DNA from: Adiantum capillus-veneris | Lineage: Eukaryota > Streptophyta > Polypodiopsida > Polypodiales > Pteridaceae | Assembly: GCA_014529385.2 (NCBI GenBank) | Contig: CM043966.1 | Span: 90,284,587 to 90,348,586, forward strand | Direction: 5' to 3' | Length of the DNA stretch: 64,000 nt | Shown: positions 23,911 to 36,156 of the stretch, one piece after another | Numbering within the stretch: position 1 is the first letter of the stretch | How the letters are laid out: each line of letters begins with the position of its first letter | The notes under the pieces: model-generated | Seen by the model: only the letters and a program-made list of their open reading frames with translations | Database searches by the model: none | Told to the model about the DNA's origin: nothing | Program-made: the position numbers and the translations under genes

Positions 23911-25664
23911 TCAATTTGAAATGGTCTCCCCGCACTCATCCATATCATTTTGGAGGTTTTTCATAGGAGCATTGTTTGGTAAAATCATCAGGCTTCTTTC
24001 AACATATGTGTTGGTAAGAATAGTGAGCTTCATTTCTATTTCCAATGTTCTTGTAACTTTGCTTACTCACAATATTGAGTTTTGTTTCCATCTTGTATGT
24101 AGAGATTGGTAGCAGTACCATTGTTTGTCTGCATACACCTTAGCATTTTTGGTTATGCCTCAATAAGAATATTTGTGTATTTGAACTAATCTTGATTTTT
24201 TCCTCAAGGTGTGTTGCATTCCTTTCATGAATTCTTCAGGTGCTTGTTAATATGGGAGTTTTATTGACTCCTAACTTGCAACAATGTGCAAGATGATAGA
24301 AATTATTGGCTTGTTATCATGACAAAAAATTATTTATATGGTTGAAAATGCAATGAAATTTAAGAGGTGCACACAATGTGTCAAGCAGAAATATGGCTTT
24401 TCAAACACATCATTGAAAGGGGAAATTGTGGATTTCAATCAAACTCAGATGGCAAGTGTTTGGCAAAGGTACAACATGTGTGTATAGCTTCTCAATTTTC
24501 ACTTGACACATCTTATCTCAACCTAGATTTCTTGAAATTGTATGTATTCTACTTCTATTTGAATGTTTTGGATTGTATTGTTATATGCATTTAACTCTTA
24601 GGTTGCTTTTAATGTGTGCATGATTTGGTGTGTTTTTCTTTCATATATTTTTCCATCTAGCTTTGTAGAGTGGGAGCTAGTGGAATCTTTTACAGGCATC
24701 TATGAAGCTATCCATGCACACCTTGACAAATTTCTATATACAAAATGTTTACCTTGAGAGCTTTGAAATTCTTCTATATCCATGCTTATGTCACAATGAG
24801 TGCTCTATTACTGGTTAAAATTGGGATGTGGATACGATTACAAAGCAAGGCTTGTCAATGAAGTTTTCGTACAGAAGATGGAAGCAAACAATGGGGCTAT
24901 GAGAGTTGTTCGACTTCGATATTTTTATTGAGAGACTGTGGACCTTTAAATATGCACACTGATATTGTGCTCAATATTTGTATCAATGATGACTGACATC
25001 TTAGCAATCTTTGTGAGTATCTCATTTACATTCCTTGAGCAGTATTCTTTTTGCGTGAATAGTAGGACAAGGGTTTTATTTGTAAGGACATCTCATTCCC
25101 GTGATGTATCATTGTACAAGCTCAACCACAGGGTTTTATCTTAATGAATTTATTTTTTTACATCCCATATCTGTGCATATATTGATTGTAAAGTTTAAGG
25201 TAATTTCCTTTAATTTTTAATTCAATTTAGGTGACTCTTGTGGTAATTTAATGTGAGCATGTCAACATTAAAAGTAATCAAGTCTTAGAAAATGGTGTGC
25301 AACAGTTGTATTATTGTGCAAGTGCACAAGCTTAGTTTTTTATTCATTTTATCCACTAAATTTTAATTTCAAATTCAAATTTTAGTGCGTAAATGTTTTT
25401 TAAGTAGTGCATGGAGGCACACATGTGTGAATATGTTATCCTTTTAAAGGACTTAAAGCATATGGTTATCAATTGATTTTCTAAAGCATATGTGCAAATA
25501 TGACAATATTTTTTTAATTTGCATGCTGATATTTGTCAAAGGGCATGATAAGAGGGAGAACAAGGTAGAGGATTAAGATGACTTCATCGGGGATTGAGCA
25601 TGGGATTTATAGGAACCTAACTCTTTAATTGGGACATGGTCCTAGATTTGCTGGTACTTGAGGA
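23911..25664. other. No gene recognised
   Basis: A+T-rich sequence with short frames only. I see no LTR, tRNA or conserved domain here. Confidence 0.5.
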
Positions 25665-25759
25665 GTTGTGCTTGAGGACATGGAGAGGGGTAAAAACAAG
25701 GGCAAAAGCAAGCAAGATCCCCCTGCAATCTTTGTTGAGAAGAGAATTGGGGAGGTTGA
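25665..25759 (+). pseudogene. Left part of an open frame split by element B
   Basis: The plus frame reads through ATG at 25680 (MERGKNKGKSKQDPPAIFVE...) to the edge of element B. Skipping the element and one copy of TTGA, the same frame continues at 33131 for 16 codons to a stop at 33179-33181. The joined length is about 42 codons from the ATG. It may be a piece of an older gene; no family is recognised, and a frame this short could be chance. Confidence 0.3.
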
Positions 25760-27356
25760 TGTAACTTTTAATGGCCTAAAAACTTGTGTGTAGCGGAAAT
25801 TAGCATAAACATAGTGGGCATTTCATTAGAATAGATTCCTAATGAGAATTACAAGAGTGCTTGGGTGGAGAGAGCAACAAAAAGCATAACACCTAGTTAG
25901 ATAGCATGAACAATACTTTCAAAAGAGAGAGATATTAAGCTATTGACAACAGTTGAGGACCGGATTTTCATGGAGCCGGTCCCCCCTCCAAAAGGCTTTG
26001 TATTATGGTTTCTCCATCAAGAGAGACATTGTACAATACAATTCTTTGTGTTCCTTCAAGACTAGCTAGTGCAATGAAGATGAAAGCTTCATGCACTAAG
26101 CAAAACACTTAGCAAACACAACATCAATTATCTTCGGTCTCAGACCCAAGACCTCACACACCTTCAAAGATGGTGAGAGCTAGCAGGGTATGAGAGTAGA
26201 TTGAAAGGAAGAAGGAGTATTCTTACGAGAAAGATGTACATCTCCTCACATAATCACTCATATTAGCATAGATTAGCTTAGTAATTAGCATGGTAGAGGA
26301 GATGAGCATGCATTGAAGCTTGGCTCTTAGTTGGATTTTCATCACAAAGCCAAGAGTTGTTAGTGTAGGCCTCCCTTCTCACAAGCTTGGAGTAGGTGAT
26401 AAGCCTTCCATTAAAGCTTGAGAAGGAGAGAGAGTCTTCTTTACTTCACACATGAGATTGTGTGAGTGTGTGTGTGATAATGCCTTGCAAAAATCAGCCC
26501 CCTCTCTCTCTTGGTCCACCCCTCTTGCTATTTGCTCATGCTCTACTCTCATTGGACCTCCCCAGGCCTAGCCAATGGTAATTAAGCAGTATAAGTGATA
26601 GCCTTCTGACATGTGTCCCCCTTTCCCCTTTTGTGAGAGTTTTAGGTAATTTAATAATTCAACTAAACTCTCATTGGAACCCTTTGCCTCCTGGCCAATA
26701 GGAATCAGGCAAGCCATTGGGATGCTGAATGCTCATTGAACCCATTGGGAGACTGTCCAATAGTCTTCTAGAGGACTTAATTCTTATTGTTTCTTTTATT
26801 AAGTGTTTTTAAATTAATTAAACTAGATTTACTCTAGCCTAATTCTCATTGGTCCACCTCCAAGGCCATCCAATAGGAATTGGGTACACCTTGTGGGCAT
26901 CTGGGCTAGGGAGCTGACATGTGTCCCTCATTCCCTTTATGTAAAGGGAGCTTGTGTGTGTGTGTGTGTGTGTGTGTGACTTTCTCTCTCATCCCCTACA
27001 AGCTAGGCTCGCCCCCTCCTATGTAGGGATTTGAAAAGACTTTTGGTACACACACAAAGCATCCAATTCCCCCCATGGTTGACCTTTGGACACAACCTTT
27101 GAATTTTGGAACCTTAGCATTTTGGAAGTCTTAATGGGCTGAACCTTAGGGTCTTTTTCGCCCATTGTTGCACATGGCTCTTTTGCAGATGACCCCCCCT
27201 ATGGATCCCTATTTCCCTTCTTTGGATCCCTACTGTGGTCGGTTTGCTAGCTTAACCAATATTCTAGCTTTTTCTCCCTTGGCACTTCCCCATATTAAAT
27301 GATCAGTTTAACATGAGAAAATCAGTTAGGAGAATTAGATATTGATTATTATGACA
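25760..27356 (-). repeat. Element B 3' LTR (1597 bp)
   Basis: Element-strand ends are TGTCATAATAATC and ...AAAAGTTACA. From 25885 on it matches 31653-33126 almost base for base; a sampled 180-bp stretch differs only by one TG unit in the (TG)n at about 26951. The first 125 bp (25760-25884) have no partner. They are assigned to the LTR because TG and the TTGA duplication fall exactly at this edge. Confidence 0.85.
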
Positions 27357-27369
27357 TTACCTCTCTCTT
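27357..27369 (-). other. Polypurine tract of element B
   Basis: The minus strand reads AAGAGAGAGGTAA directly before the LTR start TGTCAT. Confidence 0.75.
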
Positions 27370-27719
27370 GAAATCATAGTCGTCCTCGACTATGGTGTAG
27401 AGAAGATAAATCATATTCATGAGTCCTTTTCTTAGTGGGTAGAGGATCCCTATGTTACCCTACGACATCATTCCACACTGGATGACTAGTCCATTTGGCG
27501 CTTGAGAGCCTGAGGCTGCCGCAAGCATGTCTGCACATTAGTCCTATCAATCTTCCATAGTAGAGTGACAAGCTCTACTTGGTGTTTGGGAGACGTCATC
27601 TCCACAAACTTGATCTAAGCATGCATACTACTTCATTTTTGTGCACAATAAAGAAAAAGAGAGTCTTATAAGACAAAAACTTTGTTCATTTTTAACATTT
27701 TGTACATTTTCTTACTCTT

Positions 27720-27950
27720 GGGAAGCATTGTAAGCATTGACAAGGTTTAGGTTATCCTTTAATTGTATGCCTTGCATCCATCTAGCATCTTCAAAAGGAT
27801 AATTCTTAAACTTAATAAGATATCGTCGGATAGTCTTACCGCCTCTTAGTACCTTGTCTTCATATCGGAGAATGGATTCGGGCTGCAACACCTCATCTTG
27901 GTCCTCGATCTCCGGTGGGTCTTCAATAGTTGGTTCTTGAAAGTGGCTCT
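27720..27950 (-). pseudogene. Element B chromodomain
   Basis: The minus strand: VLQPESILRYEDKVLRGGKT, IRRYLIKFKNYPFEDARWM. This is the chromodomain pattern (P-E-x-I-L...R...Y-L-[IV]-K-[FW]-K-x-[YC]-P...D-A-[RT]-W) found at the integrase C-terminus of chromoviruses, thought to guide insertion to histone marks. It is out of frame with integrase because of a one-base shift near 27945, and integrase instead stops at 27923. Confidence 0.85.
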
Positions 27951-29100
27951 CCTTTGTAAGGCTTTAATAGGCTCACATGGAAAGCATTGTGTATGAGCCA
28001 ATGATTGGGAAACTTGAGTTGATAGGCCATCTCATTGATTGGACTAAGAATCTGGAAGGGACCATAGTACCTTTTTGCTAGTTTAGCATAGTACTTTTGG
28101 TGTCCCGTAGGATTCTTGTCCGTCGTGTGCCTTAATCGAGCCTTGGGAAACTTTAATAAGACGCAATCATTTTCTTTAAAGGCTTGGGATCTTCTGTGCT
28201 TGTCAGCAGCAGACTTTTGCCTTTGTTGTGAGATAGAGATAGCATCCTTAATCTTTTGAAAAGATTCTTGTAGGTCTCGGCTATACTCATCTGCAACAAA
28301 GATCTTCCCATGTACCTTAAGTAGAAAGGGACTTTTTGATCTTCCCTCAATTACCTCGAAAGGTGTTTTTCCCGTGGAAGTATGTACAGTGTTATTATAA
28401 GCATACTCCACTAAGGGTAAGTACTTCTCCCATTGGGATCTTTGATCTACTTCCGTTACATAGGCTTTTAGTAGATCGAGAATTGTTAGGTTAGCTATTT
28501 CACTTTGGCCATCCATTTGTGGATGATAGGCCGAAGAGAAGTTTAGCCTTGTGCCTAAATTCTCAAAGAGACCCTTCCAAAAATTACTGGTCATTCTAGG
28601 ATCTCTATCCGACACTATGGACATTGGCAAGCCATGGTACTTGAAAATTTGTGAAATGAAGAGGGTTGCCATTTGATGGGCTTTGATAGTCTTTTTGACA
28701 GGTATAAAATGAGCTTGTTTACTGAACCTGTCTACTATCGTACATATTCCCGTATTCCCATGGATAGAATTAGGCAATCCAAAGATAAAATCCATAAATA
28801 TGCTCTCCCATGGTGAATTAGGGATTGGCAAGGGTTGAAGCAATCCAATTTGCTTCCCTCTATCAAATTTTGTCTTTTGGCATACCACACATTTAGAAAC
28901 ATACTCTTGTATGTTCACTTTCATGGTAGGCCAATAGAAATATGTTTCAATTCCCTTTAAGGTAGACTGAATCCCTCTATGCCCCGCATAAGGTGGAGCA
29001 TGAGATTCATACATTAATTTCTCACGTAGTGAGTTAGTAACACATAGTCTATTGCCATAGAGAATATAACCAACTTGTAAAGTAAATGGTTCTTCTTTCT
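27923..29100 (-). pseudogene. Element B integrase
   Basis: An open frame of more than 360 codons: zinc region H-x6-H-x29-C-x2-C (HAPPYAGHRG...CVVCQ), then SIFMDFIFGLP (first Asp), SIVSDRDPRMTSNFWKG (second Asp), SSAYHPQMDGQSEIAN (Glu), and the C-terminal GPFQILSPINEMAYQLKFP and WLIHNAFHVSLLKPYKGE. All catalytic residues are present. It is separated by a shift near 29104 from RNase H and by another near 27945 from the chromodomain. Confidence 0.9.
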
Positions 29101-29103
29101 TCC

Positions 29104-29546
29104 CTAATGCAAGGCTGAAATCACATCTCTGAATTCGGGATCAATAGCATACTCATCTATCATTGAAGATAGATCATTGTGAGTTGCTATGGAAACCGCA
29201 TTCACTCTCGGTCGTCTTGAGAGTGCATCAGCTACTTGATTATGCTTGCCAGCAATGTGAGCAATATGAAAATGAAATTGCGAAAGGAAATTTGCCCACC
29301 TCATTTGTTTGTCGGAGAGCTTGGTCTGTGTCATGAAGTACTTAAGACTTTGGTGATCGGTTCGCAGAATGAAAGGAGTCCCCAAATAAATAGTGCTTCC
29401 ATGAGTCTAAGGCATGTAGAACTGCAAGGAGTTCCTTTTCATAAATGCCTAGAGCTTGCTCAACAGAGTCGAGCCTTCAACTTTCATAGCCTATAACGTG
29501 CCCTTCTTGGAGCAAAACAGCTCCAAGGCAATCACCACAAGCATTA
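29104..29546 (-). pseudogene. Element B RNase H
   Basis: 29104-29385 reads FILRTDHQSLKYFMTQTKLS, then HIAGKHNQVADALSRRPRV. The N-terminal part (29386-29546) is in other frames, with EQALGIYEKELLAVLHALD and HVIGYES visible. A stop at 29547 and a shift near 29385 break the domain. Confidence 0.85.
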
Positions 29547-31605
29547 TTAGACCTCAAATGGTTTTGAGAGATCCGGTAGTGTAAGCACAGGTTGAGAGAT
29601 AAGCTTTTCTTTAAGCTTTTTGAAAGCATTGTTCTCCTTAGAAGACCATGTATACCTAACGCTTTTCTTTGTTAGGTCATGTAATGGTCCCGCAATTTGT
29701 GAGAACTTTTCTATGAAGCATCTATAGTATGCACACATGCCTATAAAGCTTCTTAGTTCATGAAGATTCCTTGGTTTAGGCCATGCTTTTATTACCTCTA
29801 ACTTTGATGGATCCATTTGGATCCCATCTTGAGAGATAATGTGACCTAAATATTGAATCGCTTGCAAGAAAAATTCACTTTTCTTTCGATTAACATAAAG
29901 TTTATTCTCTCTTAAAACTTGAAATATTACCTGGAGGTGTTGCTTGTGTTCGTCTAATGAATTAGAGTAGATGATAATATCATCAAAGAACTCTCCAGTG
30001 AAGGTTCGATGAGGCCTGAACAGCTTCTCCATCAAGCGGTTGAATGTGGCTGGTGCATTGGTCAAGCCAAAAGGCATGACAATGTATTCGTAAAGACCAA
30101 ATGTGGTGCAAAATGCGGTCTTTACAATGTCTTGATCAACTATCCTTATTTGATGATAGCCACTTTTTAGGTCAATCCTACTGAAGTAGGTCGATCCTTG
30201 TAGCTTATCAAATAGGTCTTCTACCTGTGGAACGGGAAACCTATTCTTGATAGTGATCCTATTTAGTGCTCTATAGTCGACACACATACGATATGTGCCG
30301 TCTTTCTTTTGCACTAATAGCACAGGTGAGCAAAATGGAGATGAGCTAGGCCTAACCATGCCCTTCTCAACTAACTCATGCACTTGCCGCATAATCTCCT
30401 CTTGTTGAGCTTGAGAAACTCTATAACGAGGTTTTTTAGGCGGTGAATTTCCTGGAAGAAGTTCAATTGCATGGTCATCATTACCTCGTTTAGGAGGTAG
30501 CTCACAAGGGATGTCTTCAATAAAAACATCTTGAAACCCCTTGAGAAAATTGGATAACTCTAATTCCTTTTGGTTGCTTTTATTTTCTTTTGCTAAAGCA
30601 TTAGGTTCATTTTGAGAATCTTCAACAAAAATCATGTACACGGAAATAGAGCTCTTTATTGACTTGTTGAAAGCTGGTGTATGTACAATGGGGATAGTGT
30701 TACCCATTTCCTTAGCATCTATATACATGTCTTTTTCCCTGAACTTAAAGGAGATTCTCCTTTCAGGGAATTTAATATGGGCAGCCAGGTGATCAAACCA
30801 TGGTGCCCCTAGGAATACATCTTCATGCTTTAGAGGAGAGATAAAGAAGTCCTCTTTGTCCACATAGCTTTGGACATGAAGCCTCAATTTCCCGATTAAG
30901 GGAGTGAATGAAGCTTCTTGCCCCTTGAAAGCACTGTCTACGGGTAGAACATCTCCCATCTCATAGGCTTGTATGCCTAGCTTGGTGGCCAACTCTATAG
31001 ATATAAAATTATGAGTAGAACCAGGGTCAAAGAGAATAAAAGCATCATGTTCTCTTACCTTTCCCCAAGCATGGCATAGAGGAGATCCTTTGTGGTGAGT
31101 TTGGTGAGTCTCCTCCTCTTGGATTTCAACCAAGGTAGCTCTAAGAGGATCTTGGAGGTTGTTCTTTTGGGGACAAGCGCGGTACGCATGCCCTTGTTCG
31201 CCGCACTTGAAACACCGGTTATCCTTGCGATAACGCTCAAGCTCTTCAGGAGAGAGTTTGTTTTTACCTTTGTAAACTCCCTTCTCTTTAGCTTTGTTGG
31301 AGTTGCCCTTAAGAGACTTTTGGACATTGTCCTTCCCCTTAGGCTCGTTGGAACCCTTGTTTACCGTGGGCTTATTATTTCTTTTAGCCCCTGTTTGGAA
31401 ATTGATTCGAGAGGCCACCATAGTATGGTGTATTACCGCCGATATGGTACGTGGCCTTTGGGAGTTGACATACTCCGCCATTTCTTCGGTTAAGCCCGCA
31501 CAAATTTGTTGCTTTTGCTCTCCAAAATTCAACTTTTTGAAGACAGTGGCTTTGAGTTGTAGCCATTCGGTGAGTACTTTGTCTTTGGCATCGGTGGCCA
31601 AAAAC
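29547..31605 (-). pseudogene. Element B gag (partial), protease and reverse transcriptase
   Basis: One open frame of about 690 codons. The gag C-terminus (KDKVLTEWLQLKATVFKKLN) leads to the zinc knuckle CFKCGEQGHAYRAC (C-x2-C-x4-H-x4-C). Protease has ILFDPGSTHNFISIELATKL and LGAPWFDHLAAHIKFPER. Reverse transcriptase has YRMCVDYRALNRITIKNRFP, MPFGLTNAPATFNRLMEKLF, the active site EFFDDIIIYS and YLGHIISQDGIQMDPSKLE. The gag N-terminus is missing because of the 5' deletion, and the frame stops after SKPFEV, before RNase H. The first residues come from the fold-back sequence rather than true gag. Confidence 0.92.
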
Positions 31606-31646
31606 TGCTTCATAATGGAAGCTCTTAAAGCTTCCATTATGAAGCA
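31606..31646. repeat. Perfect 18-bp inverted repeat with 5-bp loop
   Basis: TGCTTCATAATGGAAGCT (31606-31623) and its exact reverse complement (31629-31646) flank CTTAA. It lies exactly where gag similarity ends and six bases from where the damaged LTR begins. A snap-back repair or template-switch event that also deleted the PBS, the gag start and 125 bp of LTR would explain it. Confidence 0.9.
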
Positions 31647-31652
31647 CAAAAT

Positions 31653-33126
31653 CATAACACCTAGTTAGATAGCATGAACAATATTTTCGAAAGAGAGAGA
31701 AATTAAGCTATTGACAACAGTTGAGGACCTGATTTGCATGGAGCCGGTTCCCCCTCCAAAAGGCTTTGTATTATGGTTTCTCCCATCAAGAGAGACATTG
31801 TACAATACAATTCTTTGTGTTCCTTCAAGACTAGCTAGTGCAATGAAGATGAAAGCTTCATGCACTAAGCAAAACACTTAGCAAACACAACATCAATTAT
31901 CCCCGGTCTCAGACCCAATACCTCACACACCTTCAAAGATGGTGAGAGCTAGCAGGGTATGCGAGTAGATTGAAAGGAAGAAGGAGTATTCTTACGAGAA
32001 AGATGTACATCTCCTCACATAATCACTCATATTAGCATAGCTTAGCTTAGTAATTAGCATGGTAGAGGAGATGAGCATGCATTGAAGCTTGGCTCTTGGT
32101 TGGATTTGCATCACAAAGCCAAGAGTTGTTGGTGTAGGCCTCCCTTCTCACAAGCTTGGAGTAGGTGATAAGCTTTCCATTAAAGCTTGAGAAGGAGAGA
32201 GAGTCTTCTTTACTTCATACATGAGATTTTGTGAGTGTGTGTGTGATAATGCCTTGCAAAAATTATCCCCCTCTCTCTCTTGGTCGACCCCTCTTGCTAT
32301 TTGCTCATGCTCTACTCTCATTGGACCTCCCTAGGCCTAGCCAATGGTAATTAAGAAGTATAAGTGATAGCCTTCTGACATGTGTCCCGCTTTCCCCTTT
32401 TGTGAGAGTTTTAGGTAATCTAATAATTCAACTAAACTCTCATTGCACCCCTTTGCCTCCTGGCCAATAGGAATCAGGCAAGCCATTGGGCTGCTGAATG
32501 CTCATTGGACCCCTTGGGAGACTGTCCAATAGTCTTCTAGAGGACTTAAGTCCCATTGGTTCTTTTATTAAGTGTTTTTAAATTAATTAAACTAGATTTA
32601 CTCTAGCCTAATTCTCATTGGTCCACCTCCAAGGCCATCCAATAGGAATTGGGTACACCTTGTGGGCATCTGGGCTAGGGAGCTGACATGTGTCCCTCAT
32701 TCCCTTTATGTAAAGGGAGCTTGTGTGTGTGTGTGTGTGTGTGTGTGACTTTCTCTCTCATCCCCTACAAGCTAGGCTCGCCCCCTCCTATGTAGGGATT
32801 TGAAAAGACTTTTGGTACACACACAAAGCATCCAATTCCCCCCATGGTTGACCTTTGGACACAACCTTTGAATTTTGGAACCTTAGCATTTTGGAAGTCT
32901 TAATGGGCTGAACCTTAGGGTCTTTTTAGCCCATTGTTGCACATGGCTCTTTTGCAAATGACCCCCCCTTTGGATCCCTATTTTCCCTCCTTTGGATCCC
33001 TACTGTGGCCGGTCTACTAGCTTAACCAATATTCTAGCTTTTTCTCCCTTGGCACTTCCCCATATTAAATGATCAGTTTAACATGAGAAAATCATTTAGG
33101 AGAATTAGATATTGATTATTATGACA
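31653..33126 (-). repeat. Element B 5' LTR, truncated
   Basis: Matches 25885-27356 but lacks the equivalent of 25760-25884. It contains (TG)n at about 32723-32747. Its outer end is intact (…GACA followed by TTGA). Confidence 0.9.
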
Positions 33127-33130
33127 TTGA

Positions 33131-33181
33131 AGTTATAAATGAGCATGAAGAGGTCGCAATGAAACGTGTTCTCCTATAGGA
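33131..33181 (+). pseudogene. Right part of the frame split by element B
   Basis: Continues the 25665-25759 frame (..VINEHEEVAMKRVLL) to a stop at 33179-33181. Beyond the stop the same frame reads EFGPTYYIDRVIDGD, so the stop may be a later mutation. No family is recognised. Confidence 0.3.
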
Positions 33182-34344
33182 ATTTGGCCCTACGTATTAC
33201 ATAGATCGAGTTATTGATGGAGATTAGGTGATACAAGAGAGGCTAAACTTATATCTACTCACTTTGCATGCAATCGTGATAGAGAGTCATCAATTTCTTT
33301 TTTGAGATTTCAAAGACTCTTGGACTTTGAGAGTATAAGTAAATTTCTAAATTATTCATGCTCTAGCCTTTAGAATGGCGCTTTGGGAATTGTGGTCTTC
33401 GTGCTTTTTTAATATTTTTTAATCTCATGCAAGGCCACTATGTTGACTCTTCATTTCTTGTTCTTCTTATTCATTGGTGGTGAGGGAGGAGATGGTTACC
33501 GTTTCCATGCAAGGACATTGTTCTTATACTTTTTTCTTCACTCTCTGGGGCTGTCTGTTCCTTTGTGGTTTGAGCCGCAATTTTCTTCCTCTTTTAAACT
33601 TTGGCATGTTCACCAAGGGTCTAGTCTTGTGTAACCTCTTGCAAGAATTTGACTTATCTGGGAAAATGGGGTCAATTGAAAAATATCTAGAAAAATGCGT
33701 TACATTGGGGACTTGTTGGATTCATCAAAGTGGGTGTTTACTCCACCATGACTTGTTGGGTCCATTAAAGTATGGAGGTGTTTACTGCACCATAATCAAG
33801 TTGCATGCTACGTTTTTGAGGCCAGAAAGAGAAAAATTCCATGCCAAGTCATGTTCCCGAGGCAAATTATGGCCATATCACACATGATATGCGCTGAAGA
33901 ACCATGTCGGGGGTTGTTTCAGGACCTGAGGAGCCCAAAAAGGACCCTGTGCGCCATGACGCACAGAAGCCTAGGTCAAATTGGGTTAGAGTAAGAATCA
34001 AATGTGCTTTTCTAGAGTAAGAATCACAAGGGTAAATCAAGCTCCATACTTAGCATATTTTTATGTCCATCTTTAAGGGGACAAACTGTCAAGTCATCGA
34101 AACTTTTAGTAAGTCATCAATGCGGGTCATATATTTCATAAGTTGGCTTAAACTTTTTTGAAAATTCCATTTCTAGGTATATAGTAAAGTTGTGAAACTT
34201 CTACAATGTCTCAATAAAGATTGATGGAATTCAATACTCATTTAAGCTTTAATATAAATTGCAACTTAATGCATAATATTCTATTTTTAGAAAAAAATCT
34301 TTTTTTGGATCCTTTGAAATTAATATAATCATTCTTTTAACATG
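33182..34344. other. No gene recognised; small family C-like piece
   Basis: The plus-strand frame at 33474-33887 has no motif and poor coding character. ACAAGGGTAAATCAAGCTCC at about 34028 matches 51468-51490, so a family C fragment reaches this point. Confidence 0.4.
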
Positions 34345-34615
34345 TTATAACTATAATTCCATGAATATTTCATATTGTAAATAGAAGTTATGGTCAAATT
34401 ACCAAAAAACTAACATAAGCTATGTGCCTAAGCCACTAACCTAATTCAAAGCACTTTTGTGCATATTTCATATTTTTTGAACATATAGCTATACTTCCAT
34501 GAATATTTCATATTGTATACAAAATTTATGGTCGAATTATCAAAAACTAGCATTAGTTATGTGGCATAAGCCACTAAGTTGATTCAAGGCACTTTTGTGC
34601 ATATGTCTTAAAGCC
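34345..34615. repeat. 138-bp tandem duplication
   Basis: CCATGAATATTTCATATTGTA and the downstream CACTTTTGTGCATAT occur twice, with offset 138 bp (34361 versus 34499). The copies are diverged. Confidence 0.75.
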
Positions 34616-35188
34616 TATCACTAACTTGGCCCAAGGAACTTCCATACATACATCCTAAGACTAGTGTTAAGACACCCGACCATTCTAGCCTTTGGTCAAA
34701 TATTGATAAAGTTTTAAGTACGTATTTAAACTACCAAATAAAAAAGCCTTTCTATACCCATTCTCTTCCTAATTTCCATAAAGGTTGATTGTACTATTAG
34801 CAACTACATGTTTCATCTCCACATTTTAGATTTGGATGTCCTATATTTAGAAATACAAATAATGATCTTTGCTTTGTTTTATGGTGCCTCATGACCATCC
34901 TTTTACCAACCACTATTGATATCCAATTATGTACAAGAACATGTCAATTACAAAAGTTCTTGGCTAACCCGAGTCACAACGACATAAATTTCTTTGGGGC
35001 TTAGAAAATGGGAGAAAATGTAGTATTTCAAGACAAGTGCACACAATTAATCACTATTTGAATGACAACATAAAGCTTTTCAAAACAATGACAAAGAGTA
35101 TTGCAAGTAAAAACATGACATCGTAAATGGTAAAGATTGTAATGCATTAATCAAGTAAATGAGCCCACTGGCTTAGCATATGGTTTGT
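34616..35188. other. No gene recognised
   Basis: A+T-rich; no frame, repeat or motif that I can support. Confidence 0.5.
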
Positions 35189-35505
35189 CTACATAAGAGT
35201 TTTGTACATGGAAAACAAATCTAGGCTCTCAGGTATCTCTTCCACCTCTGTGATCGAAGGATCCCCCCTATTTATTCTATTGGCCCCTTTGTCTTGCCTT
35301 TCATTTGTGGCACCTTTCTTTGCTCCTGTGACTTTAGGAGACACCTTCAACTTATTCAAGGTTGTTGAAGTTTGGTTCCACACTTGAATGCCCACCTTGG
35401 CTTGGTTAGTTCTTTGTTTGCAACTAGCCACTAAGTGATGGACTATACCTCCCTAGGGCTTGAGTATTCAAATATTGAAGGCATGGAATTCCACGTTATT
35501 ATTGT
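35189..35505 (-). pseudogene. Possible LINE ORF1 / zinc-knuckle fragment
   Basis: The minus strand reads VHHLVASCKQRTNQAKVGIQ, then a basic, Q/T/N-rich tail ending SLDLFSMYKTLM. H-L-V-x-x-C-x-x-R-x resembles the end of a CCHC knuckle as in plant LINE ORF1 proteins, but the first cysteines are not conserved. This could equally be a chance frame. Confidence 0.25.
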
Positions 35506-35506
35506 A

Positions 35507-35509
<3 letters not shown>

Positions 35510-35540
<31 letters not shown>
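35510..35540. repeat. Poly-C tract (31 bp)
   Basis: An uninterrupted run of C from 35510 to 35540. Length may be affected by sequencing error. Confidence 0.9.
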
Positions 35541-36135
35541 TTCGGTCGAGTACAATAGCTTATATAGAATTTGTCCAGATTTCCCTATATGTGCTGATAA
35601 GTTCCTATATTTTCTCACATAATTTTGGAGCTACTAATTTTTCAAGTTGTTTGATCATGTGCTCAACCAAGATGCCCTTGGCTCCATCTCTAACTATAGC
35701 ATGTAAGATATCCCTCGCCATCATACCCATCAAATTTACTCCTTTCATTGTAGTATCTAATTCTTTTTATACTACTTTTCTTGCTTTGTCTCGGCTTCAT
35801 TTTCTTTAGGCATTTTTGCTAGACTATATGAATTAACTTTAAATATTTCTAGAAGCAATAGATGCTCAATCAAACCTGGTTTTTCAAATCCTCACAAATA
35901 ACTATCCATTCTGCTTGTATGTCTCATTGAAATGGAATTGTTGTTGGGTAACCTATTGTTGTTGCATAAAAGAAACAAATTGCCACATCATCTATTGCAT
36001 TGCTACCTCATGGTGTAGTCATATTCCTCTGATAATATTCTCCACTTACCTCACTTCACATCGGGTTCACTAAAGATGTTGGGGTATTCGGGTTTCAAGA
36101 GGTGATCAGGGAAGGCAAGAGGCCTTTGGCTATGT
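35541..36135. other. No gene recognised
   Basis: Low-complexity, T-rich sequence without a supported frame. Confidence 0.5.
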
Positions 36136-36156
36136 GGGGGGGGGGGGGGGGGGGGG

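Larger units (their letters stand above)
25760..33126 (-). mobile_element. Element B: chromodomain Ty3/gypsy retrotransposon, 5'-damaged
   Basis: TG (25760) to CA (33126), with TTGA at 25756-25759 and 33127-33130 as target duplication. On the minus strand the order is truncated gag, zinc knuckle, protease, reverse transcriptase, RNase H, integrase and chromodomain, so it belongs to the chromovirus branch. The 3' LTR is full length, but the 5' LTR lacks its internal 125 bp, and the PBS and gag N-terminus are also missing. The deletion ends at a fold-back at 31606-31646. The LTRs are nearly identical where compared, so the insertion is recent despite the damage. Confidence 0.88.

Noticed and set aside
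25885-25890. Left edge of element B placed at CATAAC, where LTR similarity begins
   Set aside because: It gives no TG end and no target duplication; TG at 25760 with TTGA on both sides explains both, with the partner LTR truncated.
31092-31668. Two plus-strand frames of over 120 codons
   Set aside because: Antisense shadow of the gag/zinc-knuckle region of element B.
33474-33887. 137-codon plus-strand frame
   Set aside because: No motif, no clear start context and composition like the spacer; not supported as a gene.
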